From contig NZ_AZGJ01000020.1 of NCBI RefSeq assembly GCF_001436395.1, forward strand, positions 1-33,796: a DNA stretch of 33,796 bases, in the 5' to 3' direction. Source of the DNA: Secundilactobacillus malefermentans DSM 5705 = KCTC 3548. GTDB taxonomy: Bacteria > Bacillota > Bacilli > Lactobacillales > Lactobacillaceae. Under the pieces are notes generated by a model. It saw only the letters and a program-made list of their open reading frames with translations. It was not told where the DNA came from and did not search any database. Below, piece after piece: positions 7,380 through 15,814 of this stretch (positions within the stretch are counted from its first letter, which is position 1; each line of letters opens with the position of its first letter). Made by a program: the position numbers and the translations under genes.

Positions 7380-9476
7380 ATGAATGATACGACTAGAGCA
7401 ATTCGCTTTTTTTACCTTTACTTAAAGAAGTACAAGCTGCAGTTCCTTATCATTGCCATTTTTATTTTTGCGGCAACCTATTTGCAGGTTGAGGCGCCCG
7501 TCGTGATGGGACACGCCATTACTCACTTAACGACTTATGTAGGCGATTTTTTCACTCATCAGCATGCGCCAGAAGCAATGAAGGCTTTGAAAAAAATTGC
7601 TAGCGCCGCAACCACCTCGCAGGATTCACTTCAAAAGATTGCGGAACAGTTAGGTCAAGCGACCGGGCAGCACGTTTCCTGGAAAGCGCTGACGGATTCA
7701 AATGTACCGCAACAGGTTCTCTCAAGCTTGCCAAAGGGGACCTCAATTCATCAGTTACAACAAATGGCGCAGATGCCAACCAATTGGAAATTTCTCACGG
7801 ATTCAAACGTCCCAGCTTCACTATTAGATGCATTGCCAAAGGGAACCACCATTCACAGTCTGCGCCAAGTTGCGTTATCAAATCCAGCAAGTAAGGCGGA
7901 TTTCTTCGGTGCAATGTGGAAGCTGCTAGGTTTCTATGTGTTTACAGGAGTTGCCCAGCTTATTTACACCATTTTGTTTACGCCAATTGTCGCTCATTCA
8001 ACGAACCGTATGAGAAAAGGGCTTTTCGGTAAATTGGAACGGATGACGATTGCGTACTTTGATAAGCACGAAGATGGTGATATTTTAGCTCGATTTACCT
8101 CTGATTTGGACAACATTCAAAACACTTTGAATCAGGCTGCGGTGAACGTCGCGACCAATGCGGCGCTGTTTATTGGAATAATCATCATGATTTTTAACCA
8201 AAACGTCAGCATGGCCTGGGTCACTGTTTCGACAACACCAGTCGCAGTTTTATTTGCCGTCATCATTATCATTCAAGCCAAGCGGTCAACTGACCGGCAA
8301 CAGGCCGAGGTCGGAACGCTTAACGCCTACATGGATGAAAAGATTTCCGGCCAAAAGGCAATCATTGTTGAAGGTCAGCAGCAAGACGCCATTGACGGTT
8401 TCGTTAGCCGCAATAAAAAAGTTCAAAAGTCCACGTTTGCATCCCAAACCTGGTCAGGAATGATTTTCCCATTAATGAACGGGTTTTCGTTAGTGACGAC
8501 AGCCCTCGTTATTTTCCTGGGAACTAAAATTGCGCTGAATGACAGTTCTTTGAGTACCGCTGCAGCCCTTGGATTGGTTGTCACATTTATTCAATATGCC
8601 CAGCAGTATTACAATCCAATTATGCAAATTTCCTCTTCATTTGGACAATTGCAGTTAGCCATTACCGGCGCAACTCGATTGAACATTATGTTTGATGAGC
8701 CGGATGAGGTCCGTCCCGAAAATGGCAAGACCTTTAATGGAGTTGGAAAGGGAATTCAGATTCAGGATGTTGATTTTGGTTACAGTCCAGATGTTCCAAT
8801 CCTAAAAGATGTGTCAATTGATGTCAAAAAGGGGCAAATGGTTGCGCTTGTTGGGCCGACTGGATCTGGTAAGACAACGGTCATGAACTTGATGAATCGA
8901 TTTTACGATGTGGATAAGGGTGTTATTAAGTACGATGGCACCGATATTCGGGAATTTGATTTGGATAGCTTACGGGCCAAAGTCGGAATCGTCCTGCAAG
9001 AGTCAGTTCTATTCTCTGGCACGATTGCGGATAATATCCGATTTGGGAAGCCAGATGCAACGATGGCAGAAGTCATTACGGTTGCCAAGACGACTCACAT
9101 TCATGAGTTTATCGAGGGACTGCCGGACAAGTATGAGACGGTAGTTGATGATAATAATTCAGTTTTCTCAGTTGGACAGAAGCAGCAAATTTCGATTGCG
9201 CGAACTATTCTAACCGACCCAGATATTCTGATACTGGATGAAGCAACTTCTAACGTAGATACAGTTACGGAGCAACAAATTCAGTACGCGATGGAAGCTG
9301 CCATTGCTGGGCGAACTTCATTTGTGATTGCCCATCGACTTAAGACAATTCTAAATGCGGATAAGATCATCGTTTTGAAGGATGGTCAAATCATTGAAAC
9401 CGGAACGCATCACGAATTAGTTGAGCAAAATGGTTTTTATGCCGAGTTGTATCATAATCAATTTGTATTTGAGTAA
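7380..9476 (+). CDS. Heterodimeric ABC exporter, catalytic half (LmrD/BmrD-like)
   Basis: This 698-residue partner half-transporter is about 120 residues longer than its neighbour because of an insert of about 130 residues between the first two membrane helices (about 48-178), predicted to be extracellular; BmrD-type subunits are known to have such an insert. Here it contains two tandem repeats. The nucleotide-binding domain has Walker [10 protein letters not shown] (492-500), a changed signature SVGQ (597-600), Walker B with the catalytic Glu621 ([12 protein letters not shown]) and the switch His652. Together with the partner's intact SGGQ it forms one consensus ATP site, the partner's Walker motifs with SVGQ forming the degenerate one. 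The gene is translationally close to the first half, with AAAGGAGG inside the latter's end. Confidence 0.92.
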   Translation: MNDTTRAIRFFYLYLKKYKLQFLIIAIFIFAATYLQVEAPVVMGHAITHLTTYVGDFFTHQHAPEAMKALKKIASAATTSQDSLQKIAEQLGQATGQHVSWKALTDSNVPQQVLSSLPKGTSIHQLQQMAQMPTNWKFLTDSNVPASLLDALPKGTTIHSLRQVALSNPASKADFFGAMWKLLGFYVFTGVAQLIYTILFTPIVAHSTNRMRKGLFGKLERMTIAYFDKHEDGDILARFTSDLDNIQNTLNQAAVNVATNAALFIGIIIMIFNQNVSMAWVTVSTTPVAVLFAVIIIIQAKRSTDRQQAEVGTLNAYMDEKISGQKAIIVEGQQQDAIDGFVSRNKKVQKSTFASQTWSGMIFPLMNGFSLVTTALVIFLGTKIALNDSSLSTAAALGLVVTFIQYAQQYYNPIMQISSSFGQLQLAITGATRLNIMFDEPDEVRPENGKTFNGVGKGIQIQDVDFGYSPDVPILKDVSIDVKKGQMVALVGPTGSGKTTVMNLMNRFYDVDKGVIKYDGTDIREFDLDSLRAKVGIVLQESVLFSGTIADNIRFGKPDATMAEVITVAKTTHIHEFIEGLPDKYETVVDDNNSVFSVGQKQQISIARTILTDPDILILDEATSNVDTVTEQQIQYAMEAAIAGRTSFVIAHRLKTILNADKIIVLKDGQIIETGTHHELVEQNGFYAELYHNQFVFE
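7680..7880 (+). repeat. Tandem repeat of about 35 codons within the exporter insert
   Basis: Within the extracellular insert, residues from Trp101 ([20 protein letters not shown]) are repeated from Trp136 ([20 protein letters not shown]), followed by [10 protein letters not shown] and [10 protein letters not shown]. The period is 35 residues. The copies have diverged, so the duplication is not very recent. Confidence 0.85.
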
Positions 9477-9483
9477 ATTTAAA

Positions 9484-9518
9484 AAAGCCAGAACTTCGAT
9501 TTTCGAAGTTCTGGCTTT
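9484..9518. terminator. Bidirectional terminator after the ABC exporter operon
   Basis: GCCAGAACTTCGA (9487-9499) pairs perfectly with TCGAAGTTCTGGC (9503-9515), with AAA/TTT extending the stem. T-rich tracts on both strands serve the exporter and the convergent queT gene. Confidence 0.9.
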
Positions 9519-9526
9519 CTTGGTAG

Positions 9527-10057
9527 TTAGTTTAATAGTTTATCCAAATTAATCCGCTTATTCATGATGTATAGCAGGATTGCCCCGATTGTCAGTGAGA
9601 TGAACTCACCAATGGCAATGGTTCCCCAGCTAAGCCAAAATGTTGGCCAAAAAGCAGTTTTACCAATGAAGGCAATTTCTGCGGCGATGGTGAACATTGA
9701 GAAGGTCACCCACAGATCACCCACGATTAATCGGGGAATGAATCCCTTAACGTGGGGAATGATAAATCGGAGCAGAATCAACGTGAATAGGGTAGACAGG
9801 CTTCCCCAGACAACGTCAATCAAACCAAGTGACGACATAAGAAAGTTGGAAATGGCAACGCCTAATGTAACCGCAACAACGTACCGTTTGTTGAAGATAG
9901 CTAAAATATTAAACATTTCAGCCAGTCGAACCTGAACGGCAGCGAAGCTAAAGGGCGCCAAGACCATCGTAATTACGACGTAGAGTGCAGCGACAACCGC
10001 AACGCGTGTGACATCATACACGTTGTCAATGCCTAAAAAACTAGTCTTAGAATTCAT
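9527..10057 (-). CDS. queT: QueT family transporter (queuosine precursor)
   Basis: This 176-residue integral membrane protein belongs to the QueT family, thought to be the substrate-specific component for uptake of queuosine precursors in Gram-positive bacteria. The N-terminal part ITMVLAPFSFAAVQVRLAEM (about 29-48) is typical: the VQVRLAEM stretch sits at the mouth of the helix bundle. About five hydrophobic segments follow. The start at MNSKTSF is chosen because GGAAGG lies 8 bases upstream; the longer ORF would add 15 residues that cover the leader. The purine permease gene lies 82 bases upstream on the same strand without a convincing terminator, so co-transcription is possible. I looked for a preQ1 riboswitch and found none. 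Confidence 0.85.
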   Translation of the reverse strand: MNSKTSFLGIDNVYDVTRVAVVAALYVVITMVLAPFSFAAVQVRLAEMFNILAIFNKRYVVAVTLGVAISNFLMSSLGLIDVVWGSLSTLFTLILLRFIIPHVKGFIPRLIVGDLWVTFSMFTIAAEIAFIGKTAFWPTFWLSWGTIAIGEFISLTIGAILLYIMNKRINLDKLLN

Positions 10058-10075
10058 AACAAATTCCTTCCTTTG

Positions 10076-10110
10076 CTTAGATAGTGAATTATTAAATTTC
10101 AATATCTAAG
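10076..10110 (-). repeat. Inverted repeat in the queT leader
   Basis: CTTAGATA (10076-10083) and TATCTAAG (10103-10110) are perfect inverted repeats separated by 19 A/T-rich bases. In the minus-strand message the hairpin ends directly before the queT ribosome binding site AAGGAAGG. It could affect translation or be a protein site; there is no T-run, so it is not an intrinsic terminator. Confidence 0.45.
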
Positions 10111-10139
10111 AATACTCGTTTTCTAGGCGATGCGCAACG

Positions 10140-11453
10140 CTATTTGGTATTCAAAATCCAAAGAAAAATGATGAAGACGACGGCAAGGCCGTACATCATT
10201 GGACCAACTTGTTTGCCTCGTTTAGCAGCAATCATCGTTAGTGGGTAAGTGATAAAGCCTAAAGCAATTCCGTCAGAAATACTGTAAGTTAGGGGCATCC
10301 CAATGATGATTAGGAAGGCTGGTGCAGCAATTTCGAACTTCTTCCAATCAATTCCGCTCATTGATTGCGCCATGAGAATTCCGACGATAATCAAAGCTGG
10401 CGCGGTTACTTGGCTTGAAACAACGGCAAGTAGGGGCGAGAAGAACATTCCTAAGATAAAGAGACATCCAGTGATGATGGCGGTGAAACCAGTTCGGCCA
10501 CCGACTGCAATCCCGGCAGATGATTCAACGAAAGCACCCATTGGGGAAGTTCCCAATAGTGACCCAACAACCATTGTTGAAGAATCAGCAGCAAGTGCCT
10601 TACCAATTCGTGGAATTTTATTGTCTTTAACGAGACCGGCTTGTTCAGCAAGGCCCACTAAAGTTCCAGTTGTATCAAAGAAGGTCACTAACAGGAACGT
10701 TAGCACAACGACCACCAGTTGCAGCGAATTAATATCAGTTACATGATAGAAGGCTTGCATAAAGGTTGGTTTCAAACTTGGAACACCGGAAACGATGTGG
10801 CTAGGAACCGCAATCAAATGGGTGAACATTCCCACAATTGTCGTACCAACCATTCCGATGAAGATGGCACCGGGAACCTTTGCGCTCATCAGAACCAGCG
10901 TTAGAATCAACCCAACAATTGTTAACCAAGTTGTCCCAACGTTTAAGGGCCCTAAGCCAATGATGTTCGACTTGTTAGCGACGACGAGCCCGCCTTCGCT
11001 TAACCCAATAAAGGCGATGAATAGCCCGATCCCGGCCGCAATCGCCATTTTTAAATCACGAGGAATTGCATCAACAATTTTTTCACGGAGTTTAAATGCC
11101 GTCAAAATGATGAACAGGATTGAGGCAACAAACACACCGGCTAAGGCAGTCTGCCATGGGAAGCCCATTCCGATGACAACGGAATATGAGAAGAAGGCGT
11201 TAATCCCTAAACTTGAAGATAGTGCAATTGGATAACGGGCAACAATTCCCATTACGAAACAGCCAAAGGCACTGGCTAGCGCGGTTGCTGTAAACACAGC
11301 GCCCTTATCCATGCCGGAGTCTCCTAAAACGCTAGGATTTACGAATAAAATGTAAACCATTGAAATGAACGTGGTTAATCCCGCAAGTGTTTCGGTACGG
11401 AAGTTGGTACCGAGTTCGTCAAACTTGAAATACTGAGCAATTTTGTTAGTCAT
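10140..11453 (-). CDS. NCS2/AzgA-like purine permease (adenine, hypoxanthine or guanine)
   Basis: This 437-residue membrane protein is a member of the AzgA/PbuG/PbuO group of nucleobase:cation symporters. It begins with MTNKIAQYFKFDELGTNFRT, followed by ETLAGLTTFISMVYILFVNP, the group's standard start, and contains about 12 to 14 hydrophobic segments. Other recognisable parts are FDTTGTLVGLAEQAGL and LGTSPMGAFVESSAGIAVGG, which in related proteins contain substrate-binding residues. The ATG follows AAGGAG. Upstream are a good promoter and a perfect inverted repeat that resembles paired PurR boxes, which agrees with purine transport. Whether the preferred substrate is adenine, guanine or hypoxanthine cannot be told from sequence by eye. 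Confidence 0.92.
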   Translation of the reverse strand: MTNKIAQYFKFDELGTNFRTETLAGLTTFISMVYILFVNPSVLGDSGMDKGAVFTATALASAFGCFVMGIVARYPIALSSSLGINAFFSYSVVIGMGFPWQTALAGVFVASILFIILTAFKLREKIVDAIPRDLKMAIAAGIGLFIAFIGLSEGGLVVANKSNIIGLGPLNVGTTWLTIVGLILTLVLMSAKVPGAIFIGMVGTTIVGMFTHLIAVPSHIVSGVPSLKPTFMQAFYHVTDINSLQLVVVVLTFLLVTFFDTTGTLVGLAEQAGLVKDNKIPRIGKALAADSSTMVVGSLLGTSPMGAFVESSAGIAVGGRTGFTAIITGCLFILGMFFSPLLAVVSSQVTAPALIIVGILMAQSMSGIDWKKFEIAAPAFLIIIGMPLTYSISDGIALGFITYPLTMIAAKRGKQVGPMMYGLAVVFIIFLWILNTK

Positions 11454-11490
11454 TAATAAACGACTCCTTCAATAAATTATGATAAATGCG

Positions 11491-11525
11491 AAACACGAAC
11501 ATTAATTTCGCTAATGTTCGTGTTT
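11491..11525. promoter_or_regulatory. Inverted repeat, probable PurR operator pair
   Basis: AAACACGAACATTA (11491-11504) and TAATGTTCGTGTTT (11512-11525) are perfect 14-bp inverted repeats around 7 bases. Each arm contains the CGAAC core of the Gram-positive PurBox (AWWWCCGAACWWT), in the head-to-head arrangement bound by PurR in Bacillus. It lies about 15 to 50 bases after the predicted transcription start of the purine permease, a place that suits repression. The same sequence could also fold as an RNA hairpin. Confidence 0.65.
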
Positions 11526-11546
11526 TATACGACCTTTTACTTATTA

Positions 11547-11575
11547 ATGATAACATCTTATGAATATAATGACAA
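11547..11575 (-). promoter_or_regulatory. Sigma-A promoter of the purine permease gene
   Basis: On the minus strand, TTGTCA (11570-11575) and TATCAT (11547-11552) are exactly 17 bases apart. The predicted transcript starts near 11540, upstream of the PurR-type inverted repeat. Confidence 0.65.
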
Positions 11576-11584
11576 TACACGAAT

Positions 11585-11621
11585 AAAAAAAGATAGCCTC
11601 CGATAAAGGTTATCTTTTTTT
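11585..11621 (-). terminator. Terminator of the aldo/keto reductase gene
   Basis: GATAGCC (11592-11598) pairs with GGTTATC (11608-11614) with one G-U pair, flanked by A and T runs that lengthen the stem. On the minus strand a T-run follows, just beyond the reductase stop codon. Confidence 0.75.
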
Positions 11622-11632
11622 GAATGGAATTT

Positions 11633-12574
11633 TTAATTTGAAAGTGATTTAAAGGCATTATCAATTGAATTATAGTCGTTATCTGAAAGGGTAAGATCCA
11701 TTGCTTTAGCATTGTTAAGGACCTGTTCCGGCTGTCTAGCACCAGGAATGACAACGCTAATCGCTGGATTTTTGATGTACCAAGCAAGAATTAACTGGGC
11801 CATGGTTGCATCGTGTGCATCTGCTAGAGGCTGTAAATTATTAACGGCTTGCACAATTCCAGCAAAGCGGTCACCTGAAAAGTTTGGGTTATTTTGACGT
11901 GGATCGTCGCTAGGAAAATCGGTTGCTTCATGGTATTTACCCGTTAAAAGGCCTGAACCTAACGGGAAGTAAGGAACAAATGAAATTTGATGTTCTTTGA
12001 GGTATGGGAAGAGGCTAGTTTCAGCATCGCGATGAATGAGGCTGTAATTATCCTCAATGATATCAATTTGGTTATCGACATTTCCCTCTTTAATTTGGTC
12101 GAGGCTGAAATTAGAAACACCGATTGCCCGAATTTTTCCGGCCTTTTTGAGATCAGCTAAAGCGTTAACAGCTTCTGCCTTTGGTGTGCTTGAGTCGGGG
12201 AAATGGATGTAAAAAATATCGATGTAGTCAGTTTTCAGACGCTTGAGTGCCTCATCAACTGATTGCTTGAGGAAAGCGGGTGAATTATTGAGTTTGCCAT
12301 TTTGGGTAGGATCCTGCGCAGCCTTTGTCGCAATCGTCACTTTACTGCGATCGTACTTTTGTAAAACTTGGCCGATGATTTCTTCAGATCGACCAAGACC
12401 ATAAGCATATGCCGTGTCTAATAGCGTAATGCCGTTGTCTAAGGCGGCTTCAACTACTTTGGCACCTTTGTCATCATCCAAATTCGGAAATAGATTATGG
12501 CCACCTACCTTATTCGTTCCCAATCCAAGTGGGGTTGAGACAACTCCAGTGTTACCAATTTTTACGATATCCAT
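11633..12574 (-). CDS. Aldo/keto reductase
   Basis: This 313-residue protein is an NADPH-dependent aldo/keto reductase with the complete catalytic tetrad: Asp53 and Tyr58 in LLDTAYAYGLGRSEEIIG, Lys84 in ATKAA, and His124 in YIHFPD. The C-terminal region has the usual cofactor-binding sequence SVVIPGARQPEQVLNNAKA. Length and the VSTPLGLGTNKVGG start fit the AKR group with YhdN/IolS-like members. The ATG follows AAGGAGG by 9 bases. The gene is divergent from an NAD(P)-binding protein gene with an imperfect palindrome between them. The substrate is unknown. Confidence 0.93.
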   Translation of the reverse strand: MDIVKIGNTGVVSTPLGLGTNKVGGHNLFPNLDDDKGAKVVEAALDNGITLLDTAYAYGLGRSEEIIGQVLQKYDRSKVTIATKAAQDPTQNGKLNNSPAFLKQSVDEALKRLKTDYIDIFYIHFPDSSTPKAEAVNALADLKKAGKIRAIGVSNFSLDQIKEGNVDNQIDIIEDNYSLIHRDAETSLFPYLKEHQISFVPYFPLGSGLLTGKYHEATDFPSDDPRQNNPNFSGDRFAGIVQAVNNLQPLADAHDATMAQLILAWYIKNPAISVVIPGARQPEQVLNNAKAMDLTLSDNDYNSIDNAFKSLSN

Positions 12575-12610
12575 GACGACGGAACCTCCTTGTTTAAATT
12601 AACGTTAGCG

Positions 12611-12639
12611 TACCCCCAAAGTATAGTACACTGGAGGTA
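12611..12639. promoter_or_regulatory. Imperfect palindrome between divergent oxidoreductase genes
   Basis: TACCCCCA (12611-12618) and TGGAGGTA (12632-12639) are inverted with one mismatch. The AGTATA between them is a TATACT -10 box read on the minus strand toward the reductase. Position and symmetry suggest a regulator site; a MerR-type operator is one possibility, but no such regulator gene is in the window. Confidence 0.35.
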
Positions 12640-12671
12640 TAAAAACATAATCATATGACGAGGCAATTGAT

Positions 12672-13232
12672 TTGAAAACAATTTTGATATTAGGAGCAGC
12701 TCAACCGGTAGCTAAGCTAGTGGCGGCTCAGCTTCAAGGCCAGGACCAATATAATTTAAGGCTGTGGTCGACAGGTGATCCACACAAGGCGGCTGCCTAT
12801 ATGGATGCGGTAAAGAATGCGGACATCATCTATTCGGACTTTACGGGGATGGATGTTGACTGGAATATTGAGGCGGTCACTGAGGCCATGCGCCAACAAG
12901 AAAATAACAGTGCTCGGTTCATTTTCCGATCAGTTTCGGGAATTGATGGAGAGCTAACAAATTCAGCTCAATATACGGGTATTCAGGATAAAGAGAAGTT
13001 TCTGGATCAACAGCGTTATGCCATCAAAATGATTGATGAGGCAGAAATTCCGTACACCATTTTGCGAGTGGGAAATGTGATTGACGGACCAAAGACAGAT
13101 TTCACCATTTATAATGAAGGAAACCAGATTCCATTTGGAAATGTTTCATGTGAAACACTGGCCACAATAGTGGTTGACGAGATTTCAAATGCAGCACACG
13201 TTAATCAGTCAATTGGTATCATTGAAAAATAG
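12672..13232 (+). CDS. NAD(P)-binding protein, NmrA/SDR-like
   Basis: This 186-residue protein begins with a Rossmann strand and nucleotide loop of altered form (TILILGAAQPVAKLVAAQL; the usual form is GATGxxG). Later parts match small atypical short-chain dehydrogenases: FIFRSVSGID, then YAIKMIDEAEIPYTILRVGN followed by VIDGP, then CETLATIVVDEI. Such proteins are annotated as NAD(P)H-binding or NmrA-like and may act as redox sensors or reductases. The start is TTG at 12672, with GAGG 9 bases before it; no better ATG is available at the N-terminus. The second Gly of the nucleotide loop is missing, so cofactor binding should not be taken for granted. Confidence 0.8.
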   Translation: MKTILILGAAQPVAKLVAAQLQGQDQYNLRLWSTGDPHKAAAYMDAVKNADIIYSDFTGMDVDWNIEAVTEAMRQQENNSARFIFRSVSGIDGELTNSAQYTGIQDKEKFLDQQRYAIKMIDEAEIPYTILRVGNVIDGPKTDFTIYNEGNQIPFGNVSCETLATIVVDEISNAAHVNQSIGIIEK

Positions 13233-13241
13233 GGATATAGC

Positions 13242-13270
13242 TTGCTATGAAAGCCTTTTTACGCTATTAT
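13242..13270 (+). promoter_or_regulatory. Sigma-A promoter of the proBA operon
   Basis: TTGCTA (13242-13247) and TATTAT (13265-13270) are separated by exactly 17 bases. They lie 45 bases before the proB start. No T-box or other leader structure is seen between them and the gene. Confidence 0.65.
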
Positions 13271-13314
13271 CTGATAAACTATTAAAAACTAATTAGGAAA
13301 AAGGGGAAATCAAG

Positions 13315-14160
13315 ATGCAAGTGGGGAACGCCAAACGCCAAATTAATGCGAATCGGATTGTGGTCAAGATTGGAACGAGCAGCTTGATTTACCCCGATGG
13401 CAAATTAAATTTAAAGACAATTGACCAGCTTGCTTTTGTGTTGAGTGCGCTTTGTAATCAAGGAAAACAGGTGATTTTGGTTTCCTCTGGCGCAATTGGC
13501 GTTGGGTTAAATCAACTAAATTTGACGGAACGGCCAACCAGTATTTCAGCACAGCAGGCCTTGGCATCCATTGGTCAAAGCAAGCTCATCATGATTTTTA
13601 ATCAACGCTTTGAACACTATGGTCAGCAAATTGGTCAATTGTTGTTGACGCATGACGTTTTTGATTATCCGAAAAGTCGGCAGAATGTGCTAAACACATT
13701 TGAGAAACTGCTTCAACGCAACGTGATTCCAATCGTTAATGAAAATGATTCGGTGGCCGTTGATGAACTTGACCATAAAACGCGATTTGGGGATAACGAT
13801 CAACTATCAGCGATTGTGGCGAGTCGAACAAACGCAGATTTGCTGATTATGCTGTCGGATATTGATGGTTTTTACAATATGAATCCCCTTAAAAGTCCGG
13901 ATGCAGCACTCATTTCTGAGGTTGATCAAATCACACCTGCCACCTTTGAGGTTGCGGGTGGTAAGGGCAGTGAATATGGCACAGGCGGTATGTTTACAAA
14001 GCTGAAGGCTGCCGAACGACTCATGAACGAGAACCGCCAAATGGTGCTCGCAAACGGTCGAGAACCTAAAATTATATTTGATATTTTAGCCGGTATTCCG
14101 GTTGGAACGTGGTTTAACCCCCTTCAACGAAAGGAGTTTTCTAGTCATGGAAGCAAATAA
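13315..14160 (+). CDS. proB: Glutamate 5-kinase
   Basis: This 281-residue enzyme phosphorylates glutamate to glutamyl 5-phosphate, the first step of proline synthesis. It has the amino-acid kinase fold: IVVKIGTSSLI at 15-25, VSSGAIGVGL at 56-65, PIVNENDSV and FGDNDQLSAIVA for substrate and Mg binding, and LSDIDGFY. The GTGGMFTKLKAAE stretch is typical for ProB. It ends after the kinase domain, without the C-terminal PUA domain of the E. coli enzyme, a short form common in Lactobacillales. AAGGGG precedes the ATG. The gene overlaps proA by 14 bases, so the two are coupled in translation. Confidence 0.96.
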   Translation: MQVGNAKRQINANRIVVKIGTSSLIYPDGKLNLKTIDQLAFVLSALCNQGKQVILVSSGAIGVGLNQLNLTERPTSISAQQALASIGQSKLIMIFNQRFEHYGQQIGQLLLTHDVFDYPKSRQNVLNTFEKLLQRNVIPIVNENDSVAVDELDHKTRFGDNDQLSAIVASRTNADLLIMLSDIDGFYNMNPLKSPDAALISEVDQITPATFEVAGGKGSEYGTGGMFTKLKAAERLMNENRQMVLANGREPKIIFDILAGIPVGTWFNPLQRKEFSSHGSK

Positions 14161-15394
14161 ATTAACGGTACTTGGTAAACAAGCCCAAACAGCGGCAAGT
14201 CAACTGGCCCAATTGGCTACAGCAAAAAAGAATGAGTTACTAGAAGCAATGGCAACGAGCCTAATCGCTCATCAAACTGAAATTTTAGCGGCAAATGCAC
14301 GAGATCTCGCTGAAGCAACCCAGTTAAAGCAGAGCTTTATTGATCGCTTAACGTTAACGGCGGATCGACTTGCGGATATGGCTGCTGGCATGCGCCAGGT
14401 TGCCCATCTTGATGATCCAATCGGCAACGTTGATAAAATGTGGCGAAATGAGGCTGGCCTATTAATTGGTAAGCAGCGGGTTCCTTTAGGCGTGATTGGG
14501 ATTATTTTTGAAGCGCGGCCAAACGTCACAGCCGATGCCGCAGCGTTGTGTTTTAAAAGTGGTAACGCCGTGATGCTTCGCGGTGGCAAGGAAGCAATTC
14601 AAACCAATATTGCGGTCAGCAATGCCTTGCGAAGTGCCTTGGAGGAACAACAGGTTGACGCTAACGCCATTCAAATGGTGACGGATACGACTCACGAATC
14701 TGCCAATGAAATGATGCAGTTAGTTGGCTATATCAACGTGTTAATCCCACGTGGTAGTCAACGGTTGATCCAGCACGTCGTTGAGACGGCAAAGGTTCCC
14801 GTCATCGAAACTGGTGCGGGAAACTGCCACATTTACGTGGATTCAGATGCTGATTTGCAAATGGCGATTGATATTACCGTCAACGCAAAGGTTCAACGCC
14901 CCTCCGTTTGTAATTCTGCTGAAAAATTAGTCATTCATTCGGCTGTTGCACAGAACTATTTGCCAAAGATTGCGGCTGCTTTAGCTGAAAAGGATGTGCA
15001 GTTGCGCGGTGATGATCGTGCTTGCAGCATTGTTCCCAACATGATTAAGGCGGATGAGGAAGATTGGTCGACTGAGTATAACGACCTGATTATGGCAGTG
15101 AAGGTGGTTGACTCAGAGGATGAAGCAATTGCCCATATTAATCGCTACAATACGAAGCATTCAGAGGCAATCATCACGAACAATTATCAAAATGGCCAAA
15201 CCTTTTTGCAACAAATTGACGCGGCCTGTGTTTACATTAATGCGTCAACACGATTTACGGATGGTTTTGAATTTGGGTTTGGTGCTGAAATTGGGATTAG
15301 CACGCAAAAATTACATGCGCGTGGTCCCATGGGGCTGAACGAATTGACCTCGATAAAGTACATTATTTACGGAAATGGTCAGGTACGAAAATGA
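14147..15394 (+). CDS. proA: Glutamate-5-semialdehyde dehydrogenase (gamma-glutamyl phosphate reductase)
   Basis: This 415-residue enzyme reduces glutamyl 5-phosphate with NADPH to glutamate 5-semialdehyde, which cyclises toward proline. It is an aldehyde-dehydrogenase-fold protein with FEARPNVTADAAALCFKSGN at 121-140, ETGAGNCHIYVD at 221-232 and the catalytic Cys255 in RPSVCNSAEKL. The C-terminus has TRFTDGFEFGFGAEIGIST, then LHARGPMGL, characteristic of ProA. The ATG at 14147 follows AAAGGAG; the longer ORF from 14102 lies wholly inside proB and is rejected. proC is not in the window. No terminator follows, so transcription may continue into the next gene. Confidence 0.97.
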   Translation: MEANKLTVLGKQAQTAASQLAQLATAKKNELLEAMATSLIAHQTEILAANARDLAEATQLKQSFIDRLTLTADRLADMAAGMRQVAHLDDPIGNVDKMWRNEAGLLIGKQRVPLGVIGIIFEARPNVTADAAALCFKSGNAVMLRGGKEAIQTNIAVSNALRSALEEQQVDANAIQMVTDTTHESANEMMQLVGYINVLIPRGSQRLIQHVVETAKVPVIETGAGNCHIYVDSDADLQMAIDITVNAKVQRPSVCNSAEKLVIHSAVAQNYLPKIAAALAEKDVQLRGDDRACSIVPNMIKADEEDWSTEYNDLIMAVKVVDSEDEAIAHINRYNTKHSEAIITNNYQNGQTFLQQIDAACVYINASTRFTDGFEFGFGAEIGISTQKLHARGPMGLNELTSIKYIIYGNGQVRK

Positions 15395-15463
15395 GAGTCA
15401 TTCTTAGTCCTATTTAGAGAAAAGGCTGTTAAAATATAGATGAGAAATGGAGGTGATTCGCAG

Positions 15464-15814
15464 TTGGCTATCAAAGTTAATCGAGAACAATTAGATGTCG
15501 TTAAACAGAATATGATGGAAGCAAATCAGCGCTCTCATTTCATTATTTTTGAATCAGTTGAGAATCAGACTAGCGAGGCCCTGCGACTCATCACGGATTA
15601 CGATAGTTTCCAAACGATTAAAGAGCAGCATCATGATGAAGCAAGCATGGCAATTGCGCAGGATATCGTTCCCATTACCGACACACTTGCAAAATGGGCA
15701 TTGGCTGAGAATGCAGCGGCTAATAATCCGACTGATTCGGGTGTTTTGAAAGATTTGGAAAAGTGTACGAATGATGTTTTGAAAGAGAATAAATTAGCAG
15801 AAAATCAAGCTTAA
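15464..15814 (+). CDS. Hypothetical protein, 116 residues
   Basis: I do not recognise this soluble, acidic, mostly helical protein. It has no signal peptide or membrane segment. One feature is a run QHHDEASMAIAQDIVPITDT, and it ends in a charged helix rich in Lys, Glu and Asn. The TTG at 15464 is chosen because GGAGGTGA lies 7 bases before it; an ATG at 15440 is in frame but has no ribosome binding site, and GGAGG would then be inside the gene. It follows proA after 69 bases and precedes the deacetylase by 49 bases, with no terminator on either side, so it may be cotranscribed. No function is inferred from that. Confidence 0.65.
   Translation: MAIKVNREQLDVVKQNMMEANQRSHFIIFESVENQTSEALRLITDYDSFQTIKEQHHDEASMAIAQDIVPITDTLAKWALAENAAANNPTDSGVLKDLEKCTNDVLKENKLAENQA

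Noticed and set aside
10058-10140. preQ1 riboswitch before queT
   Set aside because: The conserved pseudoknot sequences of preQ1 classes I and II are not present; only a simple inverted repeat is seen.
11446-11787. 113-residue minus-strand ORF
   Set aside because: It spans the purine permease promoter, the PurR-type repeat and a terminator and then enters the aldo/keto reductase gene in another frame.
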